A stretch of DNA of 64,000 nt from Coleophoma eucalyptorum (GCA_026120035.1 JALRME010000013.1:806001-870000), one strand, 5' to 3'; shown: positions 9,329 to 21,474, counted from the first letter of the stretch. Numbers and translations are program-made. Notes: generated by a model not told the origin, from the sequence alone.

Positions 9329-10520
9329 TGTGTATACTCGTAAGCAGTACAGCAGTACATCGCCCTTAGAGACATTCACCCTCTCACAAACAGGTTTGGA
9401 TTAAGCATTTATACGAAACCTTCCCCCGAATCATCAATATCAATTTGATTCACGAACGAGCAATAATCTGGGAGAAGCACTTAAATTATCGTCCGCTAGT
9501 GAGTACGAGTACTAAGAAAAGCCAGCGAGGGGGATCTTGTTAATGAGATACGGATGTTGGGATGAAGTGAGAGAAGAGGGGGGGGGGTTTTGTGGACTCA
9601 TGCATAACTTGCGCTGGCAGCGTGTAAATTGGTAGACGGATGAGCAGAAGGAAGTATTGGGGTAGATCGGGAAGAGTCTTGCATAGCATATCAAGCAGAC
9701 CGCCTCTTTAGAAACCATCCTTACGCCTATAGGCCAGAAGCCAAGGAGGCAGTACTGCCGACGACATGCTCTGCAGAAGATATCAGCATGGTACCTGAGT
9801 ATCTTAGGGTAAGCAGAGTATAGATGAACCTTAACTAGGGGAGAGAATTGCAAAATATAAAGATATCTCTTGATGGACTACGCCTATTGCTATTACACCT
9901 TACAAAAATGCTCAATACAGCACTGCACTGCAAAAAACAACAACATAGCCGGACAGATCGTCCTCCGAGACCTCCTCCCCTTGCGTACCAATCAGTTGGA
10001 CAGAATTAAACAAAGCCCACTGCTCGAAGTCTCTTGCTCGTTACATCCCATCGCCCAACAGCTGAAAACAGGAAAGAAGAAAAGCAACCAAGATAGATAA
10101 AAACACAGCGGCACACAAAAGCCCTCGGTGATTCCAAACCCACTCTCTCCTAACCCGATAGGAGACAAGAGAAGACCATAAAACCAGTGAACGAATTTTG
10201 CAGACAGGCAGTGAAGCAGACCGACACAGAGAAGAAGGAATAGCGTAGCGTAGCGCAGATCAAGATCTATGCCGAGATGTACTCCGAGCTGAGATAAAGA
10301 CAACGGGTGAAAAGGGTGAGAGTCGTGTTATGAGAGATTTTGCGAGGACGATTTTAAGGCCGCAGATGTCAAAAATGATAGATTGAAACCGGATAGAATC
10401 CACCGCTATTCCAAGCTAGTCTTTCAAATATCCAGCGCAACCTATCATTAGAGCAGATGAGCCAACTCGAGAGATATAGAGAATCCGATCGCATTAGGAG
10501 AAAAGGTCGATAAGGGTAGT

Positions 10521-11500
10521 TTACAAGACAATGCACTTCTTCTTCTCCTTCTTCTTGGTCAAGAGAGCCGCACGCGTAGCATGTTCGAAAACCTCACGGA
10601 CACCCTCGTTTGTCTTTGCTGAACACTCAAGGTACTTGTAGGCACCAATCTTCTTGCGGACTTCCTCACCCTAAAATAGCATTAGAACGAGAGCCAAGTA
10701 AAGGTAGAGACAAGGCCCCTGGTCGAAGTCTGACTGGCCGAAGCCTGGGATGCTTGGGAGGTATGCTTACCTGCTCAGGAGTAACTGGCTTCTGGCTGGT
10801 CTTGTGCAGCTCTTCGATGGTCTTTTGATCGTAACGCAAATCCTTCTTGCAACCAACAAGGATGATAGGGAGGCCTTGACAGAAGTGAAGAACTTCGGAG
10901 ATCCACTGTAGTGACGCACGTGTCAGTTTGTTCTTATCTCGAGATCGGCTGACGAGAGAGAGGGTGGAATCATACCTTCTCCTGAACGTTATCAAGAGAA
11001 TCCGGTGAGTCAACGGCGAAGCAGATCAAGATGACATGAGAATCTGGGTATGAAAGAGGTCGGAGACGATCGTAATCTTCTTGTCCGGCCGTATCCCATA
11101 GGGCTAGCTCAACGTGCTTGCCATCGACCTCGACATCGGCGACGTAGTTCTCAAAGACGGTTGGGACGTAAACCTGTATTGGCAGATAATTAGCCTCATA
11201 GTCCTCCACGTAAAACCATCTGCAATGATGTATTTCGATCAGGATATTGGAATGATGGACGCGAAGTCATCGTAGTCGGATAAAACCGCAAGTTTCGCAT
11301 TGTCTGGGAGGATTGGAGGTAGCCTTACCTCTGGGAAAGTACCCTTGGAGAATACACTGCAGGAGGTTAGAGTTGAGGATTTTCGAGAAGGGGCACAGAT
11401 GCTCGTGCATTGAGATAGAGGGAGATACTTACATCAACAAACAGGTCTTACCGCAGGCACCATCACCGACAATAACGAGCTTTCGACGGATTTCCGCCAT
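10521..11500 (-). CDS. RHO1: Rho1-type small GTPase
   Basis: Five exons (11500-11433, 11356-11329, 11173-10976, 10905-10771, 10670-10521) encode 192 aa, the usual Rho1 length. Visible motifs: P-loop GDGACGKT (12-19), switch I with Thr37 in [10 protein letters not shown], switch II DTAGQED (59-65), LVGCKKDL in the GCKKDL form typical of fungal Rho1, ECSAKT (G5), a Lys-rich tail and a CIVL CAAX box specifying geranylgeranylation. Rho1 activates beta-1,3-glucan synthase and the Pkc1 cell-wall integrity pathway and organises actin; these roles are from the family. Exon 2 is only 28 nt and encodes the stretch just before switch I. Introns are GT-AG throughout. The identity is essentially certain; Rho1 rather than Rho2-4 is supported by the [14 protein letters not shown] string and polybasic tail. 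Confidence 0.97.
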
Positions 11501-12946
11501 CGTGACGGAGAAGTGATGAAGAGGATGTAAGAGAGTGACAGAAGAAGAGTAAGTGGCCGACGAGGTGCTAGATTAGAGGTCGCGTGAGGTGAGGGTGGAA
11601 GTATTAGGATGATGGAGATTGTGAAGATGTTGAGGTAGGTTGTTGTAGTAATGATGGAAGGCGGTTCTTTCTGCAGAGCAGCACGGGCGCAAGCGATGCC
11701 TGAGGAAAGGAAGGCAATAACCGGGCTGGGGGGGCTGCGAGTTGCGAGGATGAAGGGATGATGAGTGGTGTGTGGACGATGTCGATATCAATCTAACGAC
11801 GGGGAACAGCCTTCAATAACAATCATTCGTACACGCCGTTAGAGCCCTCGAAAACGAGATTCGCGCACGCTTGGCGACCCGGATTCCGTTCCCATTCATA
11901 TGATTTAAAAGTGAAAATCCACTCCATGCCAACTATTGTCCTCTGCCTTCCTCCTGCCTGAGCACTAGGAATAGGGTAGGACCTTTGCATTAAGATTAAC
12001 AACAGTGAGGCAGCTACCGACTCGGCGCCGGACCATACTGACGAAGGACTACAGTTGTCTTGCCCGAGCAAAGACGGTGTGTATCTTGCCTTTCTCCTCT
12101 TTCTCCTCTTTTTCCCTCGATTTCAGGTACACTCTTGCATCCCCGTTGATCACACTCCTACTCCGTCCTGGATTTCCCCTTATCCGCCAGATGCCGTTGT
12201 CCAGGCCGGCCTGCCACCCCTCGCCCAGAATACCCAGGTAAGGTAAGCTATGCCTGGCTTCGCATTCTACAAATAGGAGGTTGCATAGATGATCTACCGG
12301 CTGCCACAACATGCTCCTCTACCAGGCAAAAGGCAAAGCAAAAGTGTGATGCTCTTAATGCAGCGCAATCATACACAATGCCTAAACTGCAACTTTAGGA
12401 TTTACTTTCGCTCACCTGCAGCCACTGCCCTACTACTCTATTACGGGGCGCGGGCGCCGTACCGACCATCACGCAGCACCGATGCACCAGCATTCCTGAT
12501 ACTGACGACGCTGTTCAGGAGTGGCGCAGCTCTTGCAGGCCAACTAAACTCTGCGTCGTAGGACTTCAGCAGGATAGGGGAGGCTTGTCACCGTAAGACC
12601 TACCTATCGAGTCCTGCAGTCTTCGCCTGATTTTTCTGGCAATAGTACATCCAAAATTACTTATGTGTGCCGCCAGTGAAACAAACACTCGATGTCACTA
12701 CTATGTCCAGAGGGAAGTGCACTTGTGGAGCAAAACAAATAATTCCGTATCTCGTACTCCTTAGCCGTTCTCGTTTCTTGATTTCTCGAGCCCCTGAAAA
12801 TAAGTGACACACGTGATATTTAGCGCTAATGTCTTTCTGGACAAGCGCGCTTGGAGAGCTCGAACCCAAAAAGTTATCGAGACATGTAATTGAATGACCA
12901 GACTCACACGACCTCTTGCCAATCCACGCCCACCCATTCTGCAAAA
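11501..12946. other. divergent promoter region RHO1 / MRPL40
   Basis: About 1.45 kb between divergent starts. It includes a CT-rich tract near 12090-12125 (CCTTTCTCCTCTTTCTCCTC), typical of filamentous-fungal promoters and leaders, and a G-run near 11727. Small frames on both strands look random. RHO1 probably has a long leader here. Confidence 0.4.
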
Positions 12947-14112
12947 ATGCAGAAGGTTATCCGGCGCACCGCCTTAGCAGAGAAGCACGCAGTACGGAGG
13001 TTGGCGCGAAGGAAGGACAAGAACACTCGCGATTGGGCCAAGACGAAGAGAGAGCAAGAACGCTTTGCTCATGCGGATGAGAGTGAAAAGATTCTAGAGG
13101 CAAGGAAGGCCCGGAGGGAGGATTGGGAATTGGGACCTCTAGCCCCGAGGAGAGATGTTGGTGATAAGAAGGATACCTATGGAACCATCAATGCCCAACG
13201 GACGAGGGGCCAGACGCTCCAGTATGAGGAGCGGGCGGAAGCTTTGAAGACTGTTGGCGGTAGATACCTGAACATCGTGAAGGGAGATCGGGTGGTTCTT
13301 CTTGAAGGGAGAGATAAAGGCAAGATTTCAGAGATCGTAAATACAGACCCTGCTCGGGGAGAGTGCACAGTGAAGGGCTTGAATATGGTATGTTTAATAA
13401 CACCACTAATTATCAGCACCAGTACCCGGACTAATATGTTTCCTCTCAGGTTGACGTCGAAGTCCCAGCCTGGATGATCGCCTCTGAAGATGCAGATAAA
13501 CGACCAGTTCGATCAATGGAGCAACCGGTTCCACTCGTCTCCGTCCGCTTAGTTTATCCTCTGCATGATAGCACCACCGGCACCACAAGAGACGTCATTG
13601 TGAAGAAGTTAGTGAACAGCAAGATCTGGCATGATCGTCATACAGGCACCACGCGGTGGTCGCGCATAATTCCCGGCCTGAACATCAAAGTACCATGGCC
13701 CAAGACGGAGCCCAAGAAGCATGAAGATAATGCTTGTGACACACTGCGAGTGGACGTGGAGAGGAAGACTTTCGTACCAACATTGTTAAGACCGCCTATG
13801 CCTGGCAGTGTCATTGACGAGCTTCGAAACAAGTACTCCGTCTTCAGAACGAGACATGATCCGGAATATATTGAGGCGAAGATGCAGGAGGACATTGAGA
13901 ACGAGGAAAAGAAGAAGATGGCTAAGGAGATGCATACACCATTGAAGCAAGTCAACAGAAGGGAGAGGAAGTTGAGGAAGGCCAAGGGCAAGGGTCAGTT
14001 GACGCCTGAGATGTTGGAGAGGATCGGTGCTGTGATTGCGAAGAGAAGGGGTCTGGCTCTCGAGGCTGCTGGCATGTCCACTGAGATAAGTGAGTCGGCA
14101 GTCGCTGCGTAG
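12947..14112 (+). CDS. MRPL40: mitochondrial large-subunit ribosomal protein uL24m (MRPL40)
   Basis: Exons 12947-13387 and 13450-14112 give 367 aa. I chose ATG 12947 (CAAAAATGC context) over an upstream ATG at 12890, because it yields a basic, targeting-like start MQKVIRRTALAEKHAVRRLA. A KOW motif lies at about 111-138 (VKGDRVVLLEGRDKGKISEI), and the uL24-type strand continues across the intron into VDVEVPAWM. The long C-terminal extension, rich in charged helices (EDIENEEKKKMAKEMHTPL), is characteristic of fungal MRPL40. It assembles into the mitochondrial 54S subunit near the tunnel exit (family knowledge). The intron is 62 bp with a GTATGT donor, CTAAT branch and CTCAG acceptor. It ends about 200 bp from the convergent ELP1 stop. 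Confidence 0.93.
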
Positions 14113-14314
14113 AAGGAATTTGTATGATATGTATGTAAGACACGTGAGCTTGTATAGCACAAAAAGGACATGGGCATCGGCGGGCGTTGCACATAGTCCT
14201 ACAATCTGCACCTAGGGTGCAGCTAACCAACTAAAATCCCAAACTTTGTACAACATGCAACAGACCCCGTTCAAACGAAACATTTCTTTCATTCATCTAA
14301 CTACTATTTTATCT

Positions 14315-17300
14315 CTAGGTACCAAGCAAAGACAACCTTTCAAAAGCCTTAACGACAGGCGCTTCCTTCCGCTTCCCGGCAGCATCTAAGCTCTCTTGCA
14401 TGACCGCGTCGCCACCAACAGGTTTATACTCATCTGACACAGTTGCAGCAGCAGCAGCATCCTTACCATTTTCTTGTCCCGGAGTTGCAAAAACCTCCGG
14501 AATACAAGCAATACACATGCTCACCACATCAGCCAAACTACCCTCCACAGCTCTCGCTCGCTCCCACATCCCTCTACGCACCAGACCCATAACTAAGCGC
14601 GCAATTTCTTCTCTGACACTCTCCACGCGATCAATAAGACGGCCGACACTATTAACGAGATACTCCTCCTCGTACACACTTCCCTTTTTACCACGAGCCC
14701 GTTTGCGCTCCTCGCGCTTCCGGTTCTTGCTCGTCGCTCGACTCACTCCCGTACCTGCTGTGTGCTGACTTCCCTTACCCGTGTAGCGGGTGAAGAGACT
14801 ACGGTTTGTGCTGACACGCGAACTGGCGGCAATAGAGACATCATCGGGGACGTCACCATCACCTCCACGCTCACCCTCATAGAAGGCAAGCGGATCGGAT
14901 AGCGCCTTTGCTCGCAGCTCCCGGATCCGAGGTACCTGTGCTAGTAATTGTGCTTTACATTCTGCTAGTAATTCGGTAGAACTTGCAAGTGCTTCAGCGA
15001 GCCCGATGTCGATTACGGTTTCGAGGAGATCGGGCCGTGCTTTGAATGCCACAAGATGCAGGGCGTCAGCGAAGAAGTAGCCTTTGCAATATGTTCTTGC
15101 GGCATTTTCGATTGAGGAAAGATAATCAAGCTGAATTGTGGCGGCGGCGAAGTAGTCCTTGCTTTCGTAAAGTGCGTCATAGAGGGAAGTAGCCAGGTCT
15201 GTTAGTGCAGCACCAGATACTGGTGGTGTTTGCGAGAGAGCAGCGAACAGCGCCTCTCTCCAGAAGAGAGGGCCGGAAGACAAGTAGCATGAAGTTGCCT
15301 TGACAAAATTGCCAAGGGACTCGTAGGCTAGAGCTGCTTCTTTGAAGGAAGACTTGGACTCGAGGTATTCCGCATGGAGTGCTGTTATGATTTCCAATTG
15401 GGTTGGGTTGTAGCGGTAAAGCGCTATTGCGGATTGATACAGTGCATGTTTCTTGGTGTAAGCCTGCAGCTCCTCAAAACTGTCAAGGCTGTGAAGGTGT
15501 GTGAGAGCCTTGCTATATCGTCCAAGGTAGTCATCAACGCTGAATCTGCGACGCAGTTCGGTCATTTGCTGTAGATTTTGCATAAACGGAAGATATTCTC
15601 GGGGATCTTTTTGAGATTGTTGGGCCACGAGTAAAGCCAAGTCTAGATCGTACAGTCCTAGTGCGTTGTCGTATAATTTGTTAACATCTGCAAGGAAGCA
15701 GATGTGTTCAACTGCCTTGTCGGCCATGCTTTCCTCTCCTTTCATTAGCTGGGCCACCACCAGCAACCCATCCTCTAAGGCTGGGGGAAATTTGCACACA
15801 TTGGCTGTGATAATGTTCTGAAGATTTGTGGCTGTACGAGTCTTGAGAGTTTCCAAGACAGCATCACAAACTCTGTTGACTTTCGATGTTTTGACTAGGC
15901 CGGTGTCCTGAGGCACGACACCATTGGTTGCATTTGTCATTGCTGAGATACTATTTTCAAGGCCTGATTTGGCTCGAGTCTCCTTGTACATAGATAGTGT
16001 GACATCCTCATCCCTAGTAATGTCAATATGGCATTCACTTGCGCAGGACAAGGACTCACCTCAAAGAAGACAAAAAGAGATCGATATATGAGATCTTCTT
16101 GACCTGGTCGATGAATAATCCGACATTTGCTAAGAACTGTTCAGGTGCATGGTCATACAAAATATTCATGTCAACTCTTTGAGTTCGACAATGAGTGAAG
16201 GCCCGTTTATAATTCTTTTCGTCAATCAGTTTTCGAATACCTGCTACGACCATGGCACGAGGCCAGATAGTCTCCAAGTTTCCTCGAGGCATCTGGAGTA
16301 CCAAGCTTAGAGATGTTGGCATGGCTGTAACGAGACGAGCTCCACGCTCAATGCTTCGGCATCGCTCATCAATTTCAGGATCATCAGGCGGAACTTCAAG
16401 ATCTATGCTTCATTAGCTTCGCTTTTTTGGAGAACAACCAAGACAATGACATACCGTTAACATTAGTGATGTGAACAAATTTGAGAAGGTGAGTGGTAGT
16501 GGTGAAAATAAGGTGTGCGGGGGTGGTAAGGAAGGATGTGCAGTTCTTGACTAGGAGTCGGCCATTGGCGTAAAGGTTACCAGTACTGGACATGCCGAAC
16601 GCAATATAACTGGACTCATGAGGCAGTATGTCGACTTGTACCATTGAGACTGGCACATTGCTCATGAGCCCTGACAGCGGATCGACTTCTAGAGAATAGC
16701 TCTGTAAAGCATTCCCACTGCCATTTTGGAAATATGCATGCATTGAGCCATTTTCAGCAATACTCGAGATAGAGGAAATAAACGGATGCGTAGTCTGCTC
16801 TCCCTTTTCGTCTATCCTTCCAGATTCATCATTGAAACCATATTTTTGGATTGTCGATCCAGAGCCTGAGCGTCCAAGAATAAGTATATCACTCTTTTCG
16901 GAAAAACATATTTGTTGAACATTCTGGGGCTCAGATGCAGACTTCCCAAAAGTAACCTTTCCAATCAACGATGGGGAAGATGAAGAAGCCGAATTTGCAA
17001 TCCACTCGAAGATGTATATGCCCTCTTGATGCAAGATGGCAATAGAAGATGAATCCCAACTTAGGGCAATATCAATTACGTTAGATGGAACTGTGATATC
17101 GTGTAGAGCCATTGGTGGAGGTACATTCGCTGCTCGAAAAGGCGTCAATTTTGCCACCTGTCCATCAATTACTGCAACAACGCCGAAGTCATGAGGAGGG
17201 GCTGTAGTTCCTCGGCTGGTGTGGAAAATGTATTCTAAAATTTGCACACTTTCTACGTATATGTTAATTTCATTCTTTAGCGTTCAGAAGGAATAGACAT

Positions 17301-18484
17301 ACCTGGTGCAACAGTAATTAACCGCAATGGCTTTTCAGGATGCCACACCAAAGTGTTATTGGCAAGTAATGTCGGAGCGAGGTTCTTGATCTCTTGCTTT
17401 AGATACCAGTGATAGTTACCCATAGTCCAGAGTTGGACATGGTCACTAAGCACAACTGCCAATACTGTAGAGTCCGAGTTCCAGAAAAGCTTAATATGTT
17501 GTTCAGGAAGCTGAAGCTGCTCCAGTGTAAGTCTTAGGGTAAACTGGCCATGTCTTAGACCGTTTCTCTCGAAGAAAACAACATCTATACGATCCTGGAA
17601 TCTTTGGATGCCAGCCATAAGATTTCCTGAAGGTCGCCAACTTAGAGCCCCTTCCAAACCATCGACAGGCTCGCTCACACTATCCAGTACTCCTTCTCTG
17701 GAGTATACTCGAATCAGTCGCCGTGAGTTTGACTCAATGGAAGATATTGCAAGATAGGCTCCGTCTCCTCTCCAGGTAATTGTAACCTTAGAATCATCAT
17801 TAGGGCTAAGGACACCTGCATCCGTCTTCTCTGGCATTGTTGGATCGCGCAGTGCTTTAGCACCTCTGCCTTGGAATTGGGTCTCTTTTTTACCCCAACC
17901 AACGGACACATGGTTCGAAGCTTTCAAATCTTCAGCTGTCATGGTGACATCTGTAACACCTTCAAAACTTCGGCTCATGAAGACGACAGTTTCTGCCTTG
18001 GTAGTAATGGCCAGAAGTTCCTCATCAGGCGACCATTTTGCTGCAGTGATACCAGCATCAACAGAACCGACAATCTCAATTCTGTCCTCACCTGGAAGAG
18101 GTTCCTCTCTAACGACAATAATGTCGCCTCCTGTGAGAACGAGACATGCTGTTAGGCTGTCTTCAAAGTAGTGAAGATTTAATATCTCATCACAAACCAG
18201 CTCTGGATTTGGACATGGTGCTTCCCAAGACGTAACAACCTCGTGACTTCTACAATATCATTAGTAAATTGCAAGATCGTTATGCTTGAATAGAATTTTT
18301 CTCACCGTGACTTCCCATTTGTCGTAACTCTAACGAGCTCTATGAGAGGATCCGTTTCGGTAGGACCGAAAGTGCAGAGGATAGAGTCATTGGCAAGTCC
18401 CCAAGTCGAAGCAGTCAATGGTCGCTCTCGAAGTTGAGTAGGAGGGCACCACTGGTCATATCGAATATTCCTCAAGTTTTGCAT
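14315..18484 (-). CDS. ELP1: Elongator complex scaffold subunit Elp1 (IKI3)
   Basis: Five exons (18484-18306, 18249-17303, 17252-16455, 16402-16060, 16013-14315) encode 1321 aa, the normal Elp1 size. The N-terminus MQNLRNIRYDQWCPP leads into two WD40 propellers; recognisable blades include GITAAKWSPDEELLAI, VTITWRGDGAYLAIS and ALSWRPSGNLMAG. The C-terminal half is alpha-solenoid/TPR, including KNYKRAFTHCRTQRVDMN and LYDLDLALLVAQQSQKDP. A basic tRNA-binding segment near residues 1180-1200 reads SKNRKREERKRARGKKG and is followed by the conserved EEEYLVNSVGRLID. Elp1 dimerises to scaffold Elongator, which modifies U34 of tRNAs; this role is from the family. All four introns are GT-AG and 46-56 bp, and the frame closes. 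It is divergent from the DUF3984 gene. Confidence 0.96.
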
Positions 18485-18983
18485 CTTGAATACGTCAAAA
18501 AGTAATCGTAAGCTCAACTAAACTCTGCTCTGCTCTAAGTGCTGTGTCTAGTGACCTCAGCAACGCATGGGAAGAGGCGAATGCGCCACAGCCATGCAAG
18601 ACCTCAGCTTAGCCCAGTGGCGGAATGTGATTTCGAGATCAACCTGAGTATGGTCGGGTTAACCACTTGACAGATGCAAATCGGAATGGTCACGGTTCCA
18701 AGCTGGTTTCGAGATAGGTATGGTGTTCTTGATCTGGACATCAAAATTTACAGCCCCTGTTCAAATTTCACATGCCCCAAATTTTTAAGCGAAGCCTCGA
18801 AAACCAGATCCTAGTTTCCCCGGATCGCCTTCGTCTGCCCATTCAGACATAACCCGACTTCCCCTCCGACTTGAATCTCCCGACTTCTTGTAGCTTGCAT
18901 TCCACATTCCCAACCCCTCGTCCTCAAATACCCGACTTGCTCCCTCCAACAGATACCCGTGCGACACAATCACTGCTCTCACA
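18485..18983. other. divergent promoter ELP1 / DUF3984 gene
   Basis: Five hundred bp between divergent starts. The plus side becomes CT/AC-rich toward 18984. No motif is assigned. Confidence 0.4.
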
Positions 18984-20111
18984 ATGGACGAGGCCTACAA
19001 CCAACACTCGCGGCGCAATCGCTCCTCTGCCAATCTCAGTCACCTTACTCTTGCTCCCATGACCTCGAAACTTCCCCTCACCGACCAAGATGACTTCCCA
19101 AAGCCACAGCACCACATCTCATATATCGAAGGCAGATCAGCACCGACAACTCCTTCGATCCTTTCCCGCTCGTCCTCGCGCGTCTCACTTTTGAAACCCA
19201 AGAGTTCTGGTCTGCCAAAAAGCAAGTCCAGTACACATCTTCTAACGTCCCGGAACCAACAGCGGCCCGGTGCCACGACGCCAGGTGGAACCAAGCCTCG
19301 AAGAAGCGCACATCGAGAAGACCTGACTCTGACGCTGACGGAAAGAAGTGACTCGGATTGGTTACTTAGGACCAGTGCTCTCATATCGTCCTCGACTCAG
19401 GAGTCGAAGGGCCAATCATGGCTAGTCTCACGAGCAAGCTCCACGAGTTTACAACGCGATGCGGACGAAGAAGAACTAGATAGGGAGCTTGCCAGAGAAA
19501 GGGAACGAACAGGTGGGCTGGGAAGCAGAAGAGGAAGCACGGTGGGAGCCTTTGATGCAGACGATGAGTTCTCACCAATCACTGCGAGAAGGAGTTTGAG
19601 CTTCGAACCTGGATATAGACCATTTAGCCAACCTCCGAGTCGATTTGGTAGTAGGAGAGGAAGTCGGGCACAGCTGTTCACACCATTAGAAAGAAATCAG
19701 TCCGGATACTTTGATTCGAAACATTCGGCCCTTGACCCAGTCCCAGTAGAACCAGATTTTGTGAACGCCGAGGAAGAAGCATTGGAGGAAGCTGAAAATG
19801 AAAGAGATGATGAAGATGTTGTCAAGAAATTGGCTCGGGCGAACAGTCTAGGCCTTGGTGGTTGGGTTGAACGAATGCTAGGCTGGAATCTTTTCTCTGT
19901 TGACGAAGACGGTGAGGAGACAGAGGCGGAGGGTGACGGGAGAACCGACGAGCACGAGAGCATTTCCAGAAGCTCGTCGCAGAGGCATTTGGAACTCGAA
20001 AGTATCCCACACACGCCTTTTGAAGAGAAGATGCCTACACTCAAGCCTGATGAAGGTGGCTGGCAGGATGCTGCTTGGTTACTTAGCGTTGCTACGAAAG
20101 TTTTGTTGTGA
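18984..20111 (+). CDS. DUF3984 family fungal protein, Ser/Arg-rich
   Basis: Single-exon gene of 375 aa starting MDEAYNQHSRRNRSSANL (ACAATGG context). It is low in hydrophobic residues and has many Ser/Arg-rich short motifs: RSAPTTPSILSRSSSRVSLL, GSRRGSTVGAF, ARRSLSFEPGY and RFGSRRGSRAQLF. These resemble basophilic-kinase or 14-3-3 sites (R-x-x-S), so regulation by phosphorylation is plausible (inference). An acidic helix (EEEALEEAENERDDEDVVKK) precedes the conserved C-terminal block with LGGWVERMLGWNLFSVDEDG and the terminal GGWQDAAWLLSVATKVLL, which I associate with Pfam DUF3984. No catalytic motif and no signal peptide are seen. Molecular function is unknown; the Trp-rich C-terminal segments suggest membrane or partner docking. 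Confidence 0.85.
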   Translation: MDEAYNQHSRRNRSSANLSHLTLAPMTSKLPLTDQDDFPKPQHHISYIEGRSAPTTPSILSRSSSRVSLLKPKSSGLPKSKSSTHLLTSRNQQRPGATTPGGTKPRRSAHREDLTLTLTERSDSDWLLRTSALISSSTQESKGQSWLVSRASSTSLQRDADEEELDRELARERERTGGLGSRRGSTVGAFDADDEFSPITARRSLSFEPGYRPFSQPPSRFGSRRGSRAQLFTPLERNQSGYFDSKHSALDPVPVEPDFVNAEEEALEEAENERDDEDVVKKLARANSLGLGGWVERMLGWNLFSVDEDGEETEAEGDGRTDEHESISRSSSQRHLELESIPHTPFEEKMPTLKPDEGGWQDAAWLLSVATKVLL

Positions 20112-20443
20112 TTTCTTGCAATTATCGATATCTATGTCACATACACGCCACGCCAGTAAATGTCAAATTCAAATTGAGTATTACTATGAGCCCATTAATC
20201 ATGTATTCTTAATTTTGGGGGTTCGAAAATATCAAACCAAATCTTTGGGGTTCACTCTTAAAAAAAAGATCCTTTAGAGGACGCTGGCTTGACAGAACGA
20301 TTGACTTAATTGCTGTCATGCAGTAAATAACCTCGGGCTCGGCAAACGTGACCGCGCGATCATGTCGCGTAAACTCACTTGCGATATTAACGACGTCCAA
20401 AGTCATTCACAGACCTACACCCCTGGGATCATATCGCAAAACA
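20112..20443 (+). other. intergenic DUF3984 gene to SWIM-RING gene
   Basis: This 330 bp stretch holds the 3' flank, an A-run near 20260 and the leader of the next gene. Nothing else was seen. Confidence 0.4.
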
Positions 20444-21474
20444 ATGGCATCCAGAGAAGCGACAGTCAATGGGCACCATCTGGCCTCAAATTACAGGCCA
20501 TTCCAAGCAGAACAAAAACACCCCCCTCCCAGTTCTTCGCAATCCGGACTGAAGCGCAAACGTGAAGTCATCGATCTCACAGGCGACTCAGAAGATGAAG
20601 CTAAACCAAGCCCCTCCCCCGCAGCGACTCCGACGCGTCGCCGCCAACATGAAGAGAAGCGCCTCCGTATATTTCGGAAGAACGCTCCAGTGACCTATCT
20701 AGAGCGCCTCGCCCGGGTCAGGACCCAGCGCATGTTCTTGCTTGACAGGCACAAACGTACGGGTCCAGATGGTGTGATTGTAGCAGAGGTCTTCGACATC
20801 GCTGGCTCAACGGGAAATGTGTATCAAGTCACGATCACTCGCCAGCCGAGCTGCACCTGTCCGGATGCTGCAAAGGGCCACCAATGCAAACATATAGTTT
20901 ATGTAAGCTGCAGGCGCCTTATGCCCATGAGAATACCAACTAAGCAGCACAGGTCATGGTCAACATCCTCAAAGCTCCCGAACATCTCTGCTACCAACTT
21001 GCCCTTTTGACAACCGAGCTGGCTGAGATTTTCGCTCTTGCACCATCAACACCGCAATCTTCCTCCTCGCAAGCCTCCCCAGCATCCAGCAAGGCAGGTG
21101 GCAATCGCAAACCCGTTGAGGGTGACTGCCCTATCTGCGTGATGGAGTTTGAGGAAGGTGAGAGTGTGGTGTGGTGCAAAGCAGCATGTGGCAACAATGT
21201 TCATAAGCAGTGCTTTGAGCAGTGGGCGAGGAGTAAGCCTGGGAAGACGCTGTGCGTCTATTGCCGGACGCCCTGGAAGAGCGATGCGAGCGAGATTGAC
21301 GTCAAGAAGGTGGCAAAACGAGTAGGGAGAGTGAGTAACGAAGGTTATGTTAACGTTGCGGCTGAGTTGGGGATTACTAGGCAGAGAGATACCAGTTCGT
21401 ATCATCAACCGTGGGTTGCGGAACGTTATGGTCGTGGCTGGCATGGCGGTTATGATGACTATGATGATCTCTAG
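20444..21474 (+). CDS. SWIM and RING zinc-finger protein, probable E3 ubiquitin ligase
   Basis: Exons 20444-20902 and 20953-21474 encode 326 aa; the 50 bp intron splices SWIM to RING. The start at 20444 has an ACAATGG context; an in-frame ATG at 20348 lies upstream but adds nothing conserved. Residues 42-46 VIDLT followed by acidic GDSEDE form a SUMO-interacting-type motif. The SWIM finger is at C137-x-C139-x8-C148-x-H150 (CTCPDAAKGHQCKH). The RING is at about 212-257: CPIC, then CKAACGNNVHKQC, then CVYC. The tail is Gly/Tyr/Asp-rich (GGYDDYDDL). This SWIM-RING order occurs in ZSWIM2-like/MEX-type ligases of animals. SUMO binding plus RING suggests a SUMO-targeted ligase, which is inference; substrates are unknown. 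Confidence 0.88.

Larger units (their letters stand above)
8139..10520. other. 2.4 kb without protein gene; intron-like cassette array
   Basis: No plausible protein is encoded. From about 8460 to 9500 the plus strand has a TATA-like box, then a run of 40-46 bp segments with textbook 5' splice sites, pyrimidine tracts, branch-like ATTAATA/GTTAAC/ACTAAT and AG ends, separated by A/C-rich non-coding pieces. This suggests a spliced non-coding RNA or duplicated intron-like elements. The right part (about 9900-10520) is probably the RHO1 3' UTR. Runs of G (near 9578) and C (near 9297) occur. Confidence 0.4.

Noticed and set aside
12890..12946. Upstream in-frame ATG of MRPL40
   Set aside because: Poor context and a non-conserved Thr/His/Ser stretch; ATG 12947 gives a better context and a basic targeting-like start.
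14400..14768. 122-codon plus-strand frame inside ELP1
   Set aside because: Antisense shadow of the Elp1 C-terminal exon.
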